From IDS-8 sp035304345 (lineage in GTDB: Bacteria; Pseudomonadota; Gammaproteobacteria; Steroidobacterales; Woeseiaceae), in assembly GCA_035304345.1 (NCBI GenBank), contig DATGQE010000050.1, forward strand, positions 62,001 to 126,000: 64,000 nucleotides of DNA, written 5' to 3'. The stretch's first letter is position 1, and each line of letters begins with the position of its first letter. Under the pieces are notes generated by a model. It was not told the DNA's origin. It searched no databases and saw nothing but the letters and a program-made list of their open reading frames with translations. Below, in pieces: positions 18,428 through 27,841 of the stretch. The position numbers and the translations under genes are program-made.

Positions 18428-19108
18428 TCAGGGCTCGAAGGCGTAGCCCACCCCGTAGATCGAGCGGATCGGGTCCTGGCCGGGGCTCGCCTGCGCGAGC
18501 TTGCGGCGCAGGTTCTTGATGTGACTGTCGACCGTGCGGTCGGTGACGACGCGGCCGTCGGTGTAGAGGCGATCGACGAGCTGCGCGCGCGACCAGACGC
18601 GGCCGGGCGTCTCCGCGAGCGCCTTGAGCAGCCGGAACTCGACCGCGGTGAGCTCGAGGTCGCGCCCGTTCCAGGTCGCACGGTGGCGCGCCTCGTCGAT
18701 GTCGAGGCCGGGCACCGCGGTGCCCGAGCGCTCCACCCGGCGCAGAATCGCGCGCACGCGCGCGACGACCTCGCGCGGGCTGTACGGCTTGCAGATGTAA
18801 TCGTCGGCGCCGAGCTCGAGCCCGATGAGGCGGTCCACCTCCTCGACACGCGCGGTCACCATCACGATCGGCACGTCGGTGAAGCTCCGGAGCTCGCGAC
18901 AGACGTCGAGCCCGTCCTTGCCCGGCAACATCAGGTCGAGCAGCACGAGATCGGGCATGCGCCGGCGCACCGCGGGCACGACCTCGCGGCCGTCGGCAAT
19001 CCACTCGGTCTCGAATCCCGCGGCGTGGAGGTAATCCGCGAGCACGCTCGCCAGCCGGCGCTCGTCCTCGACGATCAGCACGTAGGGCCGGGCGTCCTTG
19101 TCGCTCAT
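18428..19108 (-). CDS. baeR: OmpR-family response regulator, BaeR-like
   Basis: 226 aa. The receiver domain covers residues 9-122: phosphoacceptor Asp58 (LVLLDLMLPG), acidic pair Glu14/Asp15 and Lys107. The segment DRLIGLELGADDYICKPYSPREVVARV strongly resembles BaeR. The winged-helix output domain lies at about 130-226 (ELTAVEFRLLKALAE, VDSHIKNLRRKL, SIYGVGYAFEP). Its ATG overlaps the TGA of the kinase gene by four bases, so the pair is translationally coupled. The divergent macAB-oprM operon is the obvious target, as BaeR controls efflux genes in enterobacteria. Confidence 0.93.
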   Translation of the reverse strand: MSDKDARPYVLIVEDERRLASVLADYLHAAGFETEWIADGREVVPAVRRRMPDLVLLDLMLPGKDGLDVCRELRSFTDVPIVMVTARVEEVDRLIGLELGADDYICKPYSPREVVARVRAILRRVERSGTAVPGLDIDEARHRATWNGRDLELTAVEFRLLKALAETPGRVWSRAQLVDRLYTDGRVVTDRTVDSHIKNLRRKLAQASPGQDPIRSIYGVGYAFEP

Positions 19109-20514
19109 CGGCCGCTCACCCGCGGCAAGGTGATCGCGATCTTCAGGCCGCCGAGCGGCGACCGCTCTGCCTCGATCATGCCGCCGTGCGCCTCGACGAT
19201 GTTGCGCGAGATGGCGAGGCCGAGGCCGACGCCGTCGCCGCTGTCGGCGCTGCCGCGGTAGAAGCGCTCGAAAATACGCGGCAGCTCGGATTCCGGCACG
19301 CCGGGGCCCGAGTCCTCGAAGTCGAGGCTCACCACCTCTTCGTCCGGCGTGCAGGTGATCTTCAGCCGGCCGCCGGGGTCCGCGTGGCGCACGGTGTTCT
19401 CCAGCAGGTTGGCGAAGAGCTGCCGCAGCCGGCTGCCGTCCGCGTGCACCACGAGCGGTCCGGCTGGCACCGCGAGGTCGACCAGGATGCGGCGCTCGGC
19501 CAGCCGGTCCTCGAAGCTACGCAGCGTCTCGCGCAGCACGGGCAGGAGGTCGAGGTCGGTCTTGCGGTAGGCGAGGGCGCCCACGTCGGAGAGCGACAGC
19601 TCGTGCAGGTCGTCGACCAGCTTGGCCAGCATCGCCACGCTCTGCTTGAGGTCGCGGATGCCCTGCTCGTCCAGCGGCCGCACGCCGTCCTCGATCGCCT
19701 CGAGCTCCGCGCGCAGCACGGCGATCGGCGTGCGCAGCTCGTGCGAGACGTCGGCCATGAACGCGCGGCGCATCTGCTCGTTCCGCTGCAGGCTGAGCGC
19801 GAGCCGGTTGAAATCCTCGGCAAGCCGGCCGATCTCGTCCCCCGACGTGGCGACGACGCGGTGTGCGTAGTCGCCGCTGGCGACGCGATGCGTCGCGAGC
19901 GCGATCGAACGAACGGGCGCGAGCAGGGTGCGGGCGAGCACCAGCGCGACGCCGGCGGCGAGCAGCACCGTCATCCCCGCGATCAGCCAGGTGGCGGCCG
20001 CCTGCCGCTCCTGGAACTGCACCCGCGCCTCGCCGGCGACCCGCTGGAAGGGAATGAGCGCGAGCCACCCGACGGTCTCGCCGCCGACGACGACCGCCCG
20101 CGTGATCTCGCTGGCCGCGGCCTCGGGGTTGCCCGCGACGTATTCGCGCGCGGCGTCGAGGAGGGCGACCCGCAACGCAACACCCGTGAGATCGGACTCG
20201 CTGAACGTCGGCCCGCGCGGCTCGCCGTCCTCGAGCGCATCGTCGGGGGCGACCCGGGCGGAGAACAGGAGCCGTCCCCACGCGCGCCGGTTGCCCTCGA
20301 GGAACTCCCACCCGCCGTGCTCCGCGTAGGCCTCGGCCACGACCGGCACGAGCGCTTCGAGGCGTTCCACGCCGAGGCTGTTCATGTAGCCCAGAAAGCC
20401 GCGGTTGAAGCTGTACAGCGTCGCCGCGCCGGTCGCGACGGCGCACAGGGTGCCGACGGTCAGGAGCGTCAGGAACAGCTTGGCGGTGATTCCGAGCTTC
20501 ACGGCGGCGAGCAC
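19105..20514 (-). CDS. baeS: sensor histidine kinase, BaeS-like
   Basis: About 469 aa from GTG 20514. A first transmembrane helix (ITAKLFLTLLTVGTLCAVATGAAT), a periplasmic domain of about 140 residues and a second helix (WLIAGMTVLLAAGVALVLART) are followed by HAMP, the phosphoacceptor H-box (FMADVSHELRTPIAVLRAEL) and the ATP-binding domain (LLENTVRHADPGG; DSGPGVPESELPRIFERFYR; GVGLGLAISRNIVEAHGG). The N-terminal GITAKLFL motif is typical of BaeS. No Shine-Dalgarno is seen for GTG 20514 or the alternative GTG 20502; longer readings add a non-helical tail. It overlaps baeR by four bases. The signal is probably envelope stress or toxic compounds (family knowledge). Confidence 0.9.
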   Translation of the reverse strand: MLAAVKLGITAKLFLTLLTVGTLCAVATGAATLYSFNRGFLGYMNSLGVERLEALVPVVAEAYAEHGGWEFLEGNRRAWGRLLFSARVAPDDALEDGEPRGPTFSESDLTGVALRVALLDAAREYVAGNPEAAASEITRAVVVGGETVGWLALIPFQRVAGEARVQFQERQAAATWLIAGMTVLLAAGVALVLARTLLAPVRSIALATHRVASGDYAHRVVATSGDEIGRLAEDFNRLALSLQRNEQMRRAFMADVSHELRTPIAVLRAELEAIEDGVRPLDEQGIRDLKQSVAMLAKLVDDLHELSLSDVGALAYRKTDLDLLPVLRETLRSFEDRLAERRILVDLAVPAGPLVVHADGSRLRQLFANLLENTVRHADPGGRLKITCTPDEEVVSLDFEDSGPGVPESELPRIFERFYRGSADSGDGVGLGLAISRNIVEAHGGMIEAERSPLGGLKIAITLPRVSGR

Positions 20515-20537
20515 TCGCGCGAGACCGGGTCCGGGGC

Positions 20538-20548
20538 CCTTATTAAGG
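20538..20548. promoter_or_regulatory. palindrome in the baeS/macA divergent gap
   Basis: CCTTATTAAGG is a perfect inverted repeat around a central T, 24 bp upstream of the baeS start in an otherwise GC-rich 149-bp divergent gap. On the minus strand it overlaps possible -10 sequences (TTAATA), with a TTGCCG 18 bases upstream. It may be an operator or part of the baeS promoter. No match to a known BaeR box is claimed. Confidence 0.3.
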
Positions 20549-20663
20549 AGTGCCGGCCGATCCGCGGCAAGCGCGGTCCGGGAAATTTCACCGTTTCTCC
20601 GCAATTGCTGCACATTCCGGCCGCATCGTAACGCTCCGTGGGAGTGGTGCATCAAGAGTGACG

Positions 20664-21836
20664 ATGGACGGCAGGACGGGGACACGCCGGCGGCGGCTGT
20701 GGCTCGTGACCGGGACGGCAGTCGCCGTCGCGGCGGGGGCGTTCCTGTGGTGGCGCCTCGCCGGGTCGCCGGAAGAGGTGTTCGACACCGTCGTGGTCGA
20801 GCGCGGTGACGTGGTCAGGACGGTGACGGCCGTGGGGTCGTTGCAGCCGAAGGAGTACGTCGACGTCGGCACCCAAGTGTCGGGCCAGCTCATCGCCGTG
20901 CACGTCGAGGTCGGCGATCGCGTGCAGGCGGGCGACCTGATCGCGGAGATCGATCCCACCCGCTACGAGTCCATCGTGCGCAACGACCGCGCGACGCTCG
21001 AGAGCCTGAGAGCGCAGCTCGCGCAGCGCGAGGCCGAGCTCGCGCTCGCCCGCCAGCAGCTCGAGCGCAACGTCCGGATGCTCGCCGAGCGGGCGGTCAG
21101 CCAGGATGCGGTCGACCAGCTCGCCGCCACCGTGCGCGTCGCCGAGGCTTCGGTGACGGCGCTCCAGGCACAGATCAAGGCGGCGGAGGCGACCCTGGAA
21201 GGCGACATCGCGAACCTGGGCTACACGAAGATCTATGCGCCGATGAGCGGCACCGTCGTCTCCCAGACGAGCCTCGAGGGGCAGACGGTCGTCGCTTCCC
21301 AGCAGGCGCCGGTGATCGTGCAGATCGCGAACCTCGACGTGATGACCGTGTGGGCGGAGGTGGCCGAAGCGGACGTCCACAAGATCGAGCCGGGGATGCC
21401 CGCGTGGTTCACGACCCTCGGCATGGCGGACCGCACCTGGCGCGGGACCGTGCGCCAAATCCTGCCGACGCCCGAGGTGCTGAACGACGTCGTGCTCTAC
21501 AAGGTGCTGATCGACGTCGACAACTCGGAGCGCCTGCTCTTGCCGCAGATGACCGTGCAGGTGTTCTTCCTGCAGGGCGAGGCCCGCGACGTGCCGGTCG
21601 TGGCGCTGAACGCCCTCACCCCGGATCCGTCGCGGCCCGACGGCTACGTCGCGCGCGTGCTCACGCCGGCGGGGCCGGAGCGCCGCCAGGTGACCGTCGG
21701 GCTGACGAATCGCACGACGGCCGAGATCCTCACGGGTCTCGCGGTCGGCGACCGGGTGATCGTGGAAGGGGCGCCCACGCTCGCGGGCGAAGCCGCGGGC
21801 CGCCGGCCCGGCGGCCGCGTCATGATGCGCTTCTGA
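20664..21836 (+). CDS. macA: MacA-like periplasmic adaptor (HlyD/RND-type membrane fusion protein)
   Basis: 390 aa. A single N-terminal anchor helix (LWLVTGTAVAVAAGAFLWW) precedes a first lipoyl half-motif (VGSLQPKEYVDVGTQVSGQL). A coiled-coil hairpin spans about residues 100-180 (YESIVRNDRATLESLRAQLAQ onward), then the second lipoyl half (YTKIYAPMSGTVVSQTSLEGQTV) and beta-barrel and membrane-proximal domains. It links the MacB transporter to an outer membrane channel. The chosen ATG is followed by basic residues before the helix; a GTG two codons upstream is possible. It starts an operon with macB (30-bp gap) and an OprM-like gene, and is divergent from baeSR. Confidence 0.92.
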   Translation: MDGRTGTRRRRLWLVTGTAVAVAAGAFLWWRLAGSPEEVFDTVVVERGDVVRTVTAVGSLQPKEYVDVGTQVSGQLIAVHVEVGDRVQAGDLIAEIDPTRYESIVRNDRATLESLRAQLAQREAELALARQQLERNVRMLAERAVSQDAVDQLAATVRVAEASVTALQAQIKAAEATLEGDIANLGYTKIYAPMSGTVVSQTSLEGQTVVASQQAPVIVQIANLDVMTVWAEVAEADVHKIEPGMPAWFTTLGMADRTWRGTVRQILPTPEVLNDVVLYKVLIDVDNSERLLLPQMTVQVFFLQGEARDVPVVALNALTPDPSRPDGYVARVLTPAGPERRQVTVGLTNRTTAEILTGLAVGDRVIVEGAPTLAGEAAGRRPGGRVMMRF

Positions 21837-21866
21837 CGTGAACGGGCGCATAACGGTGCATTGCTG

Positions 21867-23873
21867 ATGGACACTGCCGGCATCGCTCGCGACTACGGCA
21901 CGGATGCGCTTCCGGAGACCGGGCAGTCTACCGCGGCCGGCATCGCCACCCCGATCGTCTCCCTGCAGAACGTCAGCCGCGTCTACGGCGACGGGACGTC
22001 CGAGGTCCGCGCGCTCGACCACGTGAGCCTCGACATCGCGGCGGGCGAGTTCGTGGCGATCATGGGGCCTTCGGGCTCGGGCAAGTCGACGCTCATGAAC
22101 ATCGTCGGGTGTCTCGATCGGCCGACCCATGGGCACTACCGGGTGCACGGCATCGACGTGGCGACACTGACGCCGGACGAGCTCGCCGCCCTGCGCCGCG
22201 ACACGTTCGGGTTCGTGTTCCAGCGCTACAACCTGCTCGGCTCCCTGACCGCGGCCGAGAACGTGGAGCTGCCCGCGATCTACGCGGGGCGCAACAAGCG
22301 CGAGCGCGCAGCGCGGGCACGCGAGCTGCTCACCGCGCTCGGTCTCGGCGGGCGCGTCGAGCACCGGCCGAACCAGCTCTCCGGCGGCGAGCAGCAGCGC
22401 GTCTCCATCGCACGCGCCCTCATGAACGGGGCGGAGGTCATCCTCGCCGACGAGCCGACCGGCGCCCTCGACAGCAGGAGCGGCGAGGAGGTGCTGAAGC
22501 TCCTCATGCGGCTCCACGAGGAAGGCCGCACGATCATCCTGATCACGCACGATCCGAAGGTCGCCGCGCACGCGGACCGCATCATCCGCGTGAAGGACGG
22601 CCGGATCGTGGACGATACGGGCCCCAAGCAGCGCAGCACGGCGCGCCCCGTGCGGCTCGAGGGCGCGCGCCACCCGCACTGGCTGCCGGATCTCGCCGAA
22701 GCCGTGAAGATGGCGCTGCACTCGCTGCGGGCCAACCTGTTCCGCAGCGCGCTCACGCTGCTCGGCGTGGTCATCGGGGTTGCCGCGGTCGTCACGATGC
22801 TCGGCATCGGCAACGGCAGCAAGCAGGAGATCCTCGAGCGCATCCAGGCCATGGGCAGCAACCTGCTGCTCGTGCGGCCGGGCGCTCCGGGCCGGCGGCC
22901 TTCCGGCGACATTGCCACGCTCGTGCCGGAAGACGCGGAAGCGATCGCCGAGCTGCCGAACGTCGCGTTCGTGTCGCCCGAGCGGCGCGGCTCCGCCACG
23001 CTGCGCTACGGCTCGACCGACTACCGCAGCAGCGTGTTCGGCGTGTGGCCCGGGTACCGCTACGCGCAGGACTGGCAAATGGCGTCGGGCAGCTTCATCA
23101 ACCAGGACGACGTCAACGAGTACGCGGCGGTTGCGGTGCTCGGCAAGACCGTCGTGGACAACCTGTTTCCGAACGGCGAGGACCCGGTCGGCCGTTACGT
23201 GCTGATCGGCAACGTGCCGTTCGAGGTGATCGGCGTGCTCGAGCCCAAGGGCGCGACCGCCTGGGGCTCCGACATGGACGACGTGGTGCTCGTGCCGCTG
23301 TCGACCGGCTTCATCCGGATATTCGGGCAGCGGTACCTGAGCTCGCTCAACGTAAAGATCGAGTCCGCGGAGCTTGCCGGCAGCACCCAGGCGGCGATCG
23401 AGAAGCTCCTGTTGCAGCGACACGGCACCGAGGACTTCCAGGTACGCAGCACGACGTCCATCGTCGAGGCGGTGGAGACGACGCAGAACACGCTCACCAT
23501 CCTGCTGGGCGCGGTGGCCGCGATCTCGCTCGTGGTCGGCGGCATCGGGGTGATGAACATCATGCTCGTGAACGTCACCGAGCGCACCCGCGAGATCGGG
23601 CTCAGGATGGCGACCGGTGCGCGCTACGGCAACATCCTGCTGCAGTTCAACACCGAGGCGCTGGTCGTGTGCGGTATCGGCGGGCTCATCGGGGTGGCGC
23701 TCGGCTTCGGGGCCGGGTTCGTCATCGATGCCCTCGGCACGCGGGTCGAGTTCACGCTGGCGCCGCCGGTCCTCGCGTTCACGTCCGCGTTCGTCACCGG
23801 CCTGCTGTTCGGCTACCTGCCGGCGCGCAAGGCGGCCCAGATGGATCCCGTCGCGGCGCTGGCGTCGGAATGA
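21867..23873 (+). CDS. macB: MacB-like ABC exporter, ATPase fused to permease
   Basis: 668 aa, the size of MacB. The ATPase domain is N-terminal: Walker A GPSGSGKST (about residue 70), signature LSGGEQQRVSIARAL, Walker B VILADEPTGALD and the switch His in ILITHDP. A linker leads to the first transmembrane helix (LTLLGVVIGVAAVVTMLGIG), a large periplasmic domain (about 300-530) and three C-terminal helices (LLGAVAAISLVVGGIGVMNIM onward). MacB drives export of macrolides, peptides or lipid-linked molecules from the periplasm by mechanotransmission. Between macA and the oprM-like gene; its TGA overlaps the next ATG. Confidence 0.95.
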   Translation: MDTAGIARDYGTDALPETGQSTAAGIATPIVSLQNVSRVYGDGTSEVRALDHVSLDIAAGEFVAIMGPSGSGKSTLMNIVGCLDRPTHGHYRVHGIDVATLTPDELAALRRDTFGFVFQRYNLLGSLTAAENVELPAIYAGRNKRERAARARELLTALGLGGRVEHRPNQLSGGEQQRVSIARALMNGAEVILADEPTGALDSRSGEEVLKLLMRLHEEGRTIILITHDPKVAAHADRIIRVKDGRIVDDTGPKQRSTARPVRLEGARHPHWLPDLAEAVKMALHSLRANLFRSALTLLGVVIGVAAVVTMLGIGNGSKQEILERIQAMGSNLLLVRPGAPGRRPSGDIATLVPEDAEAIAELPNVAFVSPERRGSATLRYGSTDYRSSVFGVWPGYRYAQDWQMASGSFINQDDVNEYAAVAVLGKTVVDNLFPNGEDPVGRYVLIGNVPFEVIGVLEPKGATAWGSDMDDVVLVPLSTGFIRIFGQRYLSSLNVKIESAELAGSTQAAIEKLLLQRHGTEDFQVRSTTSIVEAVETTQNTLTILLGAVAAISLVVGGIGVMNIMLVNVTERTREIGLRMATGARYGNILLQFNTEALVVCGIGGLIGVALGFGAGFVIDALGTRVEFTLAPPVLAFTSAFVTGLLFGYLPARKAAQMDPVAALASE

Positions 23874-25270
23874 TGAACGGGTCCCCCAAGGAAGCGCGCA
23901 TCGCGCGCCTGTGCAAGCGGATGCCGGGCCTGCTGCTCGCGACCGCGTTCGGCCTGTCCGCGTGCAGTCTCGCACCGCGGTACGAGATGCCGGAGCAGCC
24001 CGTGCCCGCGCAGTGGGAGGGCGCGGAGACGGCCGCGGACGCAGAGCCGCCGGCTCCCGAATGGTGGCGCCGCTACGGCAGCGCGGAGCTCGATGCGCTG
24101 ATGGAGCGCGCGCTGGAGGGCAACCACGACCTCGCCGCGGCAGTCGCCCGCATCGAGCAGGCCCGCGCCGGGTTCCGCGTGGCGCGCAGCGCGCTATGGC
24201 CGTTTTTGGGCGCGAGCGCCGGTGTCTCGCGCGACCGTACGAGGAACGGGGAGACCGTCACCTCGGAGGACAGCCGCGCGGGTGTCTCGGCCGACTACAC
24301 CGTCGATCTCTGGGGCGCGAATCGCAACGCGGCGGACATCGCCGCGCTGCGGCTCGCCGTCACGGAGCACGACCGCGACGCGATCCTGCTGGCGTTGCAG
24401 ACCGACGTGGCCGCCGGCTACTTCCAGCTTCTCGCGCTCGCGGACCGGACGCGCATCGCGGAACGCAATCTCGAGGCCGCGCGGGAGCTGCTGCGCCTCA
24501 TCGAGGTGCGCTTCGACAACGGTGCGGCAACGGCGCTCGACCTCGCCCAGCAGCGGACCGTCCTGCTCAACATCGAGGCGCAGCTTCCGGTGCTTCGCCA
24601 GGCAACCGTCGAGACGCGCCGCGCGCTGGCGGTCCTCGCCGGCCTGCCGCCCGGGAGCCTCGAGCTCCGGGGCGGGACCATCGCCGACCTCGCGTTGCCG
24701 GCGATCGATCCCGGCATACCCGCCGAGGCACTGCTCAGGCGGCCCGACATCCGGGCGGCGGAAGCGGCGCTCATCGCCGCCAATGCCGACATCGGCATCG
24801 CGCGGGCGGCGCTGTTTCCCGACCTCGGCGTGTCGGCTTCCGCGTTCGTGCGCGACGTCGCCGGCTCGGGTTCCGTGACGGCCGCCTCGATCGCGGCTTC
24901 GCTCGCGCAGACCCTGTTCGACGGCGGCGCGCGTCGCGGGCGCATCGAGCTGAGCCAGGCCGCGCGGCAGGAGTTGGCGGAGAACTATGCGCAGGCAGTG
25001 CTGGTCGCGCTCACGGACGTCGAGAACGCCCTGACCGCGGTCGCCACCAGCCAGCGCCGGGTCGAGATCCTGACGGAAACGGTGGCCCAGGCTCGCGAGG
25101 CCTACCGGCTTTCGCGCGTGCGCTTCGATGCGGGCGCCATCGACCTGCTCACCGTCCTCGACAGCCAGCGCACGCTGCTCAGCGCCGAGGATTCGCTGGT
25201 GCAGGCGAAGCAGGCCCGGCTCGACGCCAGCGCGGTGCTGGTGCGGGCGCTCGGCGGCGGGACGTCGTGA
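23870..25270 (+). CDS. OprM/NodT-type outer membrane efflux lipoprotein
   Basis: 466 aa. Signal peptide with lipobox GLSAC (Cys about 33), followed by SLAPRYEMPEQPVPAQWEG, a typical start of NodT-family outer membrane factors. Two repeated TolC-like halves are visible (WWRRYGSAELDALMERALEGN; LRLIEVRFDNGAATALDLAQQ; RLSRVRFDAGAIDLLTVLDSQ), with the RRPDIRAAEAALIAANADIG linker between them. It forms the trimeric exit duct for the MacAB pump. The ATG overlaps the macB stop codon (ATGA), giving translational coupling. The tripartite set macA-macB-oprM is complete. Confidence 0.93.
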   Translation: MMNGSPKEARIARLCKRMPGLLLATAFGLSACSLAPRYEMPEQPVPAQWEGAETAADAEPPAPEWWRRYGSAELDALMERALEGNHDLAAAVARIEQARAGFRVARSALWPFLGASAGVSRDRTRNGETVTSEDSRAGVSADYTVDLWGANRNAADIAALRLAVTEHDRDAILLALQTDVAAGYFQLLALADRTRIAERNLEAARELLRLIEVRFDNGAATALDLAQQRTVLLNIEAQLPVLRQATVETRRALAVLAGLPPGSLELRGGTIADLALPAIDPGIPAEALLRRPDIRAAEAALIAANADIGIARAALFPDLGVSASAFVRDVAGSGSVTAASIAASLAQTLFDGGARRGRIELSQAARQELAENYAQAVLVALTDVENALTAVATSQRRVEILTETVAQAREAYRLSRVRFDAGAIDLLTVLDSQRTLLSAEDSLVQAKQARLDASAVLVRALGGGTS

Positions 25271-25349
25271 CGACGGCCACATTGTGAACCGCCGATGGGG
25301 TCGAGACGGCTCCGTACAAGGCGCTTCAACGAGGTCCCCCCTGTGAGGC

Positions 25350-25365
25350 CGCGCCGGCCGGCGCG
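25350..25365 (+). terminator. 16-bp GC palindrome after the efflux operon, possible terminator
   Basis: CGCGCCGGCCGGCGCG is a perfect palindrome 79 bp after the oprM-like stop codon, followed by CCTTGATTTAT rather than a clean T-run. It may be a weak terminator for the macAB-oprM operon. A TATACT (25374-25379) just beyond it could be the -10 of the TonB receptor gene, but no good -35 is seen because the palindrome occupies that position. Confidence 0.35.
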
Positions 25366-25454
25366 CCTTGATTTATACTCGATTAGACGAAGCCCGGCCC
25401 GCCGGCAGAGAATCGTTCTCCCGCCCGCGGCGGTTCCGGTTCAGGGGGACTCCG

Positions 25455-27824
25455 ATGTTTCGCAGGAAGGCGTTGTCGCAGGCGGTTATCGTGGCCCTGT
25501 CTACCGGCACCGCCGGTTACGTCTCGGCCGCCGAGCTCGACGAGATCGTCGTCACCGCAACCAAGCGCGAGCAGAACCTCCAGGACGTGTCCATCGCGGT
25601 CCAGGCGCTCGATGCGCAGCGGCTCGAGGACCTGAACGTCGCGAACTTCGACGATTACGTCCGCTTCCTGCCGAACGTCAACGCGGCGGGCAGGGGACCC
25701 GGACAGTCCTCCATCTTCATCCGCGGCATGGCGACCGACTCGTCGGACCAGACCTCGATCGAGATCGGCGCGCCGGTGCCGAACGTCGCGCTCTACCTCG
25801 ACGAGCAGCCGGTCAGCTCGGGCGGCCGCAACCTCGACCTCTATGCCGCCGACATCGCGCGCGTCGAGGTGCTGCCGGGCCCGCAGGGCACGCTGTTCGG
25901 CGCCAGCTCGCAGGCGGGCACGATCCGGCTGATCACGAACAAGCCAATGTACGACGAGTTCCTCGCGGGCATCGATGCGAGCGTCTCCGACACGCACAAG
26001 GGCGAGATGAGCAACAGCGTCGAGGGCTACGTCAACATTCCGCTCATCGACAACAAGCTCGCGGTGCGCGCCGTCTTCTACAACGCGTTCGAAGGCGGCT
26101 ACATCGACAACGTGTTCGGCGAGAACGCCTACACCGAGGAGCACGTCGGCTTCCCGGAGGGTGCCGAGTCCACGGTGATCAACAACCTGGCGCTCGTGGA
26201 GGAGGACTTCAACGACGCGACGTACCGGGGCGGGCGCCTGGGCGTGCGGTACGCGGTGAACGACGACTGGGAGATCACCGGCACGTACATGCGCCAGAAG
26301 CTCGACGTCGACGGCGTCTTCGATCATTCCCCGGAGCGCATCGCCGAGCTCGGCGACACCCAGTCCGGCAAGCGCGTGGTCGGCGACCTCCAGGTGCAGC
26401 GCTTCTTCCCCGACCGCCTCGAGGACGAGTTCCAGCACTTCGCGCTGACGGTCGACGGGCGGCTCGCCGGTCTCGACCTGGTGTACGCGGGCTCCTACCT
26501 CGACCGCGAAGTCTTCAACACGATGGACTACAGCGGCTACACGCAGGTGGGCGATTACGGCTACTACTACCTGTGTCAGCCGGATTACACCGTGTGCGGC
26601 GATCCCACCCAGGGCGTGATCGCCTTCATCGAGAACAAGCGCACCACCCACGAGCTCAGGATTTCGCGTGCCGACGACGCGAAGCTCAACTTCGTCGCCG
26701 GGATCTACTACGACGACATCGAGACGGGCGTGGACACGAACTTCTACGTCGCCGGCTCCACCGGGTTCTTTGCCCGGAACGTGCCGATCTCGACGGCCAC
26801 GCATTTCAACCCGAATCCGCGACTGCCCGGCATCACGTTCATGAACGACGCGATCCGGGAAGAGGAGCAGTTCGCCGTCTTCGGCGAGATCACGTACAAC
26901 TTCACGGACGAGTGGTCGGCGACGATCGGCGCGCGCTACTACGACATCGAGACCTCGCTCGTCGGCTCGTCGAATTTCGCGACGCTGGGCGACGTAGACA
27001 CGGACAACGGCGTCAACTTCGACGAGATCTTCGCAGGCGACCTGCCGCTCAAGGAAGACGACATCATCGTCAAGGGCAGCCTCACGTACCGGCTGACCGA
27101 CGATGCGCTGTTCTTCGCGACCTACTCCGAGGGCTTCCGGCCGGGCGGTTTCAACCGCGTCGACAATCCGGTCGTTCCCAAGACCTACGTCAGCGACGAA
27201 GTCACGAACTACGAGATCGGGTGGAAGGCGACGCTGCTGGACGGCGCGCTGCGCTTCAACGGCTCCGTCTACCGCATCGACTGGGACGGGCTGCAGGTCG
27301 GGATCACGGATTTCAACATCTCCGTCATCACGTTCACGGCGAACGCCGCGGACGCGGAGATCACCGGCTTCGAGGGCGACCTGACGTGGGCCGTGAACCA
27401 GAACTTCACGCTTTCCGGCGCGTGGTCCTGGAACGACACGGAGATGGTGCGCGTGCCGCCCGGCGTGACGGACATCGCCGGCGAGGGTTCCGAGCTGGCG
27501 CTCGCGCCGAAGCTCCAGTACAACGTGCGCGGGCGTTACCAGTGGATGGTCGGCGAGTTCGATCCGTACGCGCAGCTCGTCTATGCGTTCACCGACGAGC
27601 AGTTCAGCTCGATCGTGGTCGAGAACCGTTACCTGCAGGATTCCTACTCGACGCTCGATGCGGCCGTCGGCGTGACGCGGGACAACCTGACGATCGAGCT
27701 CTTCGGCGAGAACCTCACCGACGAGCGCGCCGAGCTTTTCATCAACTCCCTGGACACCGACCTGCGCATCACCACGAACCGGCCGCGCACCATCGGTCTG
27801 CGCCTGTCCTGGGACTTCGAATGA
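25455..27824 (+). CDS. TonB-dependent outer membrane receptor
   Basis: 789 aa. A signal peptide (about residues 1-27, ending VSAAE) precedes a TonB-box-like DEIVVTATKREQNLQDV. The plug domain spans about 40-160 (NAAGRGPGQSSIFIRGMATD; VEVLPGPQGTLFGASSQAGTIRLITNKP). A 22-strand barrel follows and ends in the aromatic-terminated LRLSWDFE. The short TonB box with the TKRE sequence is typical of sphingomonad/Steroidobacter-like receptors for sugars, lignin aromatics or other large substrates. The ATG has a GGGGGA ribosome site. It is followed after 17 bp by a TPR-sulfotransferase gene, so the two are probably one operon. Confidence 0.94.
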   Translation: MFRRKALSQAVIVALSTGTAGYVSAAELDEIVVTATKREQNLQDVSIAVQALDAQRLEDLNVANFDDYVRFLPNVNAAGRGPGQSSIFIRGMATDSSDQTSIEIGAPVPNVALYLDEQPVSSGGRNLDLYAADIARVEVLPGPQGTLFGASSQAGTIRLITNKPMYDEFLAGIDASVSDTHKGEMSNSVEGYVNIPLIDNKLAVRAVFYNAFEGGYIDNVFGENAYTEEHVGFPEGAESTVINNLALVEEDFNDATYRGGRLGVRYAVNDDWEITGTYMRQKLDVDGVFDHSPERIAELGDTQSGKRVVGDLQVQRFFPDRLEDEFQHFALTVDGRLAGLDLVYAGSYLDREVFNTMDYSGYTQVGDYGYYYLCQPDYTVCGDPTQGVIAFIENKRTTHELRISRADDAKLNFVAGIYYDDIETGVDTNFYVAGSTGFFARNVPISTATHFNPNPRLPGITFMNDAIREEEQFAVFGEITYNFTDEWSATIGARYYDIETSLVGSSNFATLGDVDTDNGVNFDEIFAGDLPLKEDDIIVKGSLTYRLTDDALFFATYSEGFRPGGFNRVDNPVVPKTYVSDEVTNYEIGWKATLLDGALRFNGSVYRIDWDGLQVGITDFNISVITFTANAADAEITGFEGDLTWAVNQNFTLSGAWSWNDTEMVRVPPGVTDIAGEGSELALAPKLQYNVRGRYQWMVGEFDPYAQLVYAFTDEQFSSIVVENRYLQDSYSTLDAAVGVTRDNLTIELFGENLTDERAELFINSLDTDLRITTNRPRTIGLRLSWDFE

Positions 27825-27841
27825 CCTCGTAGGAGCCCGCC

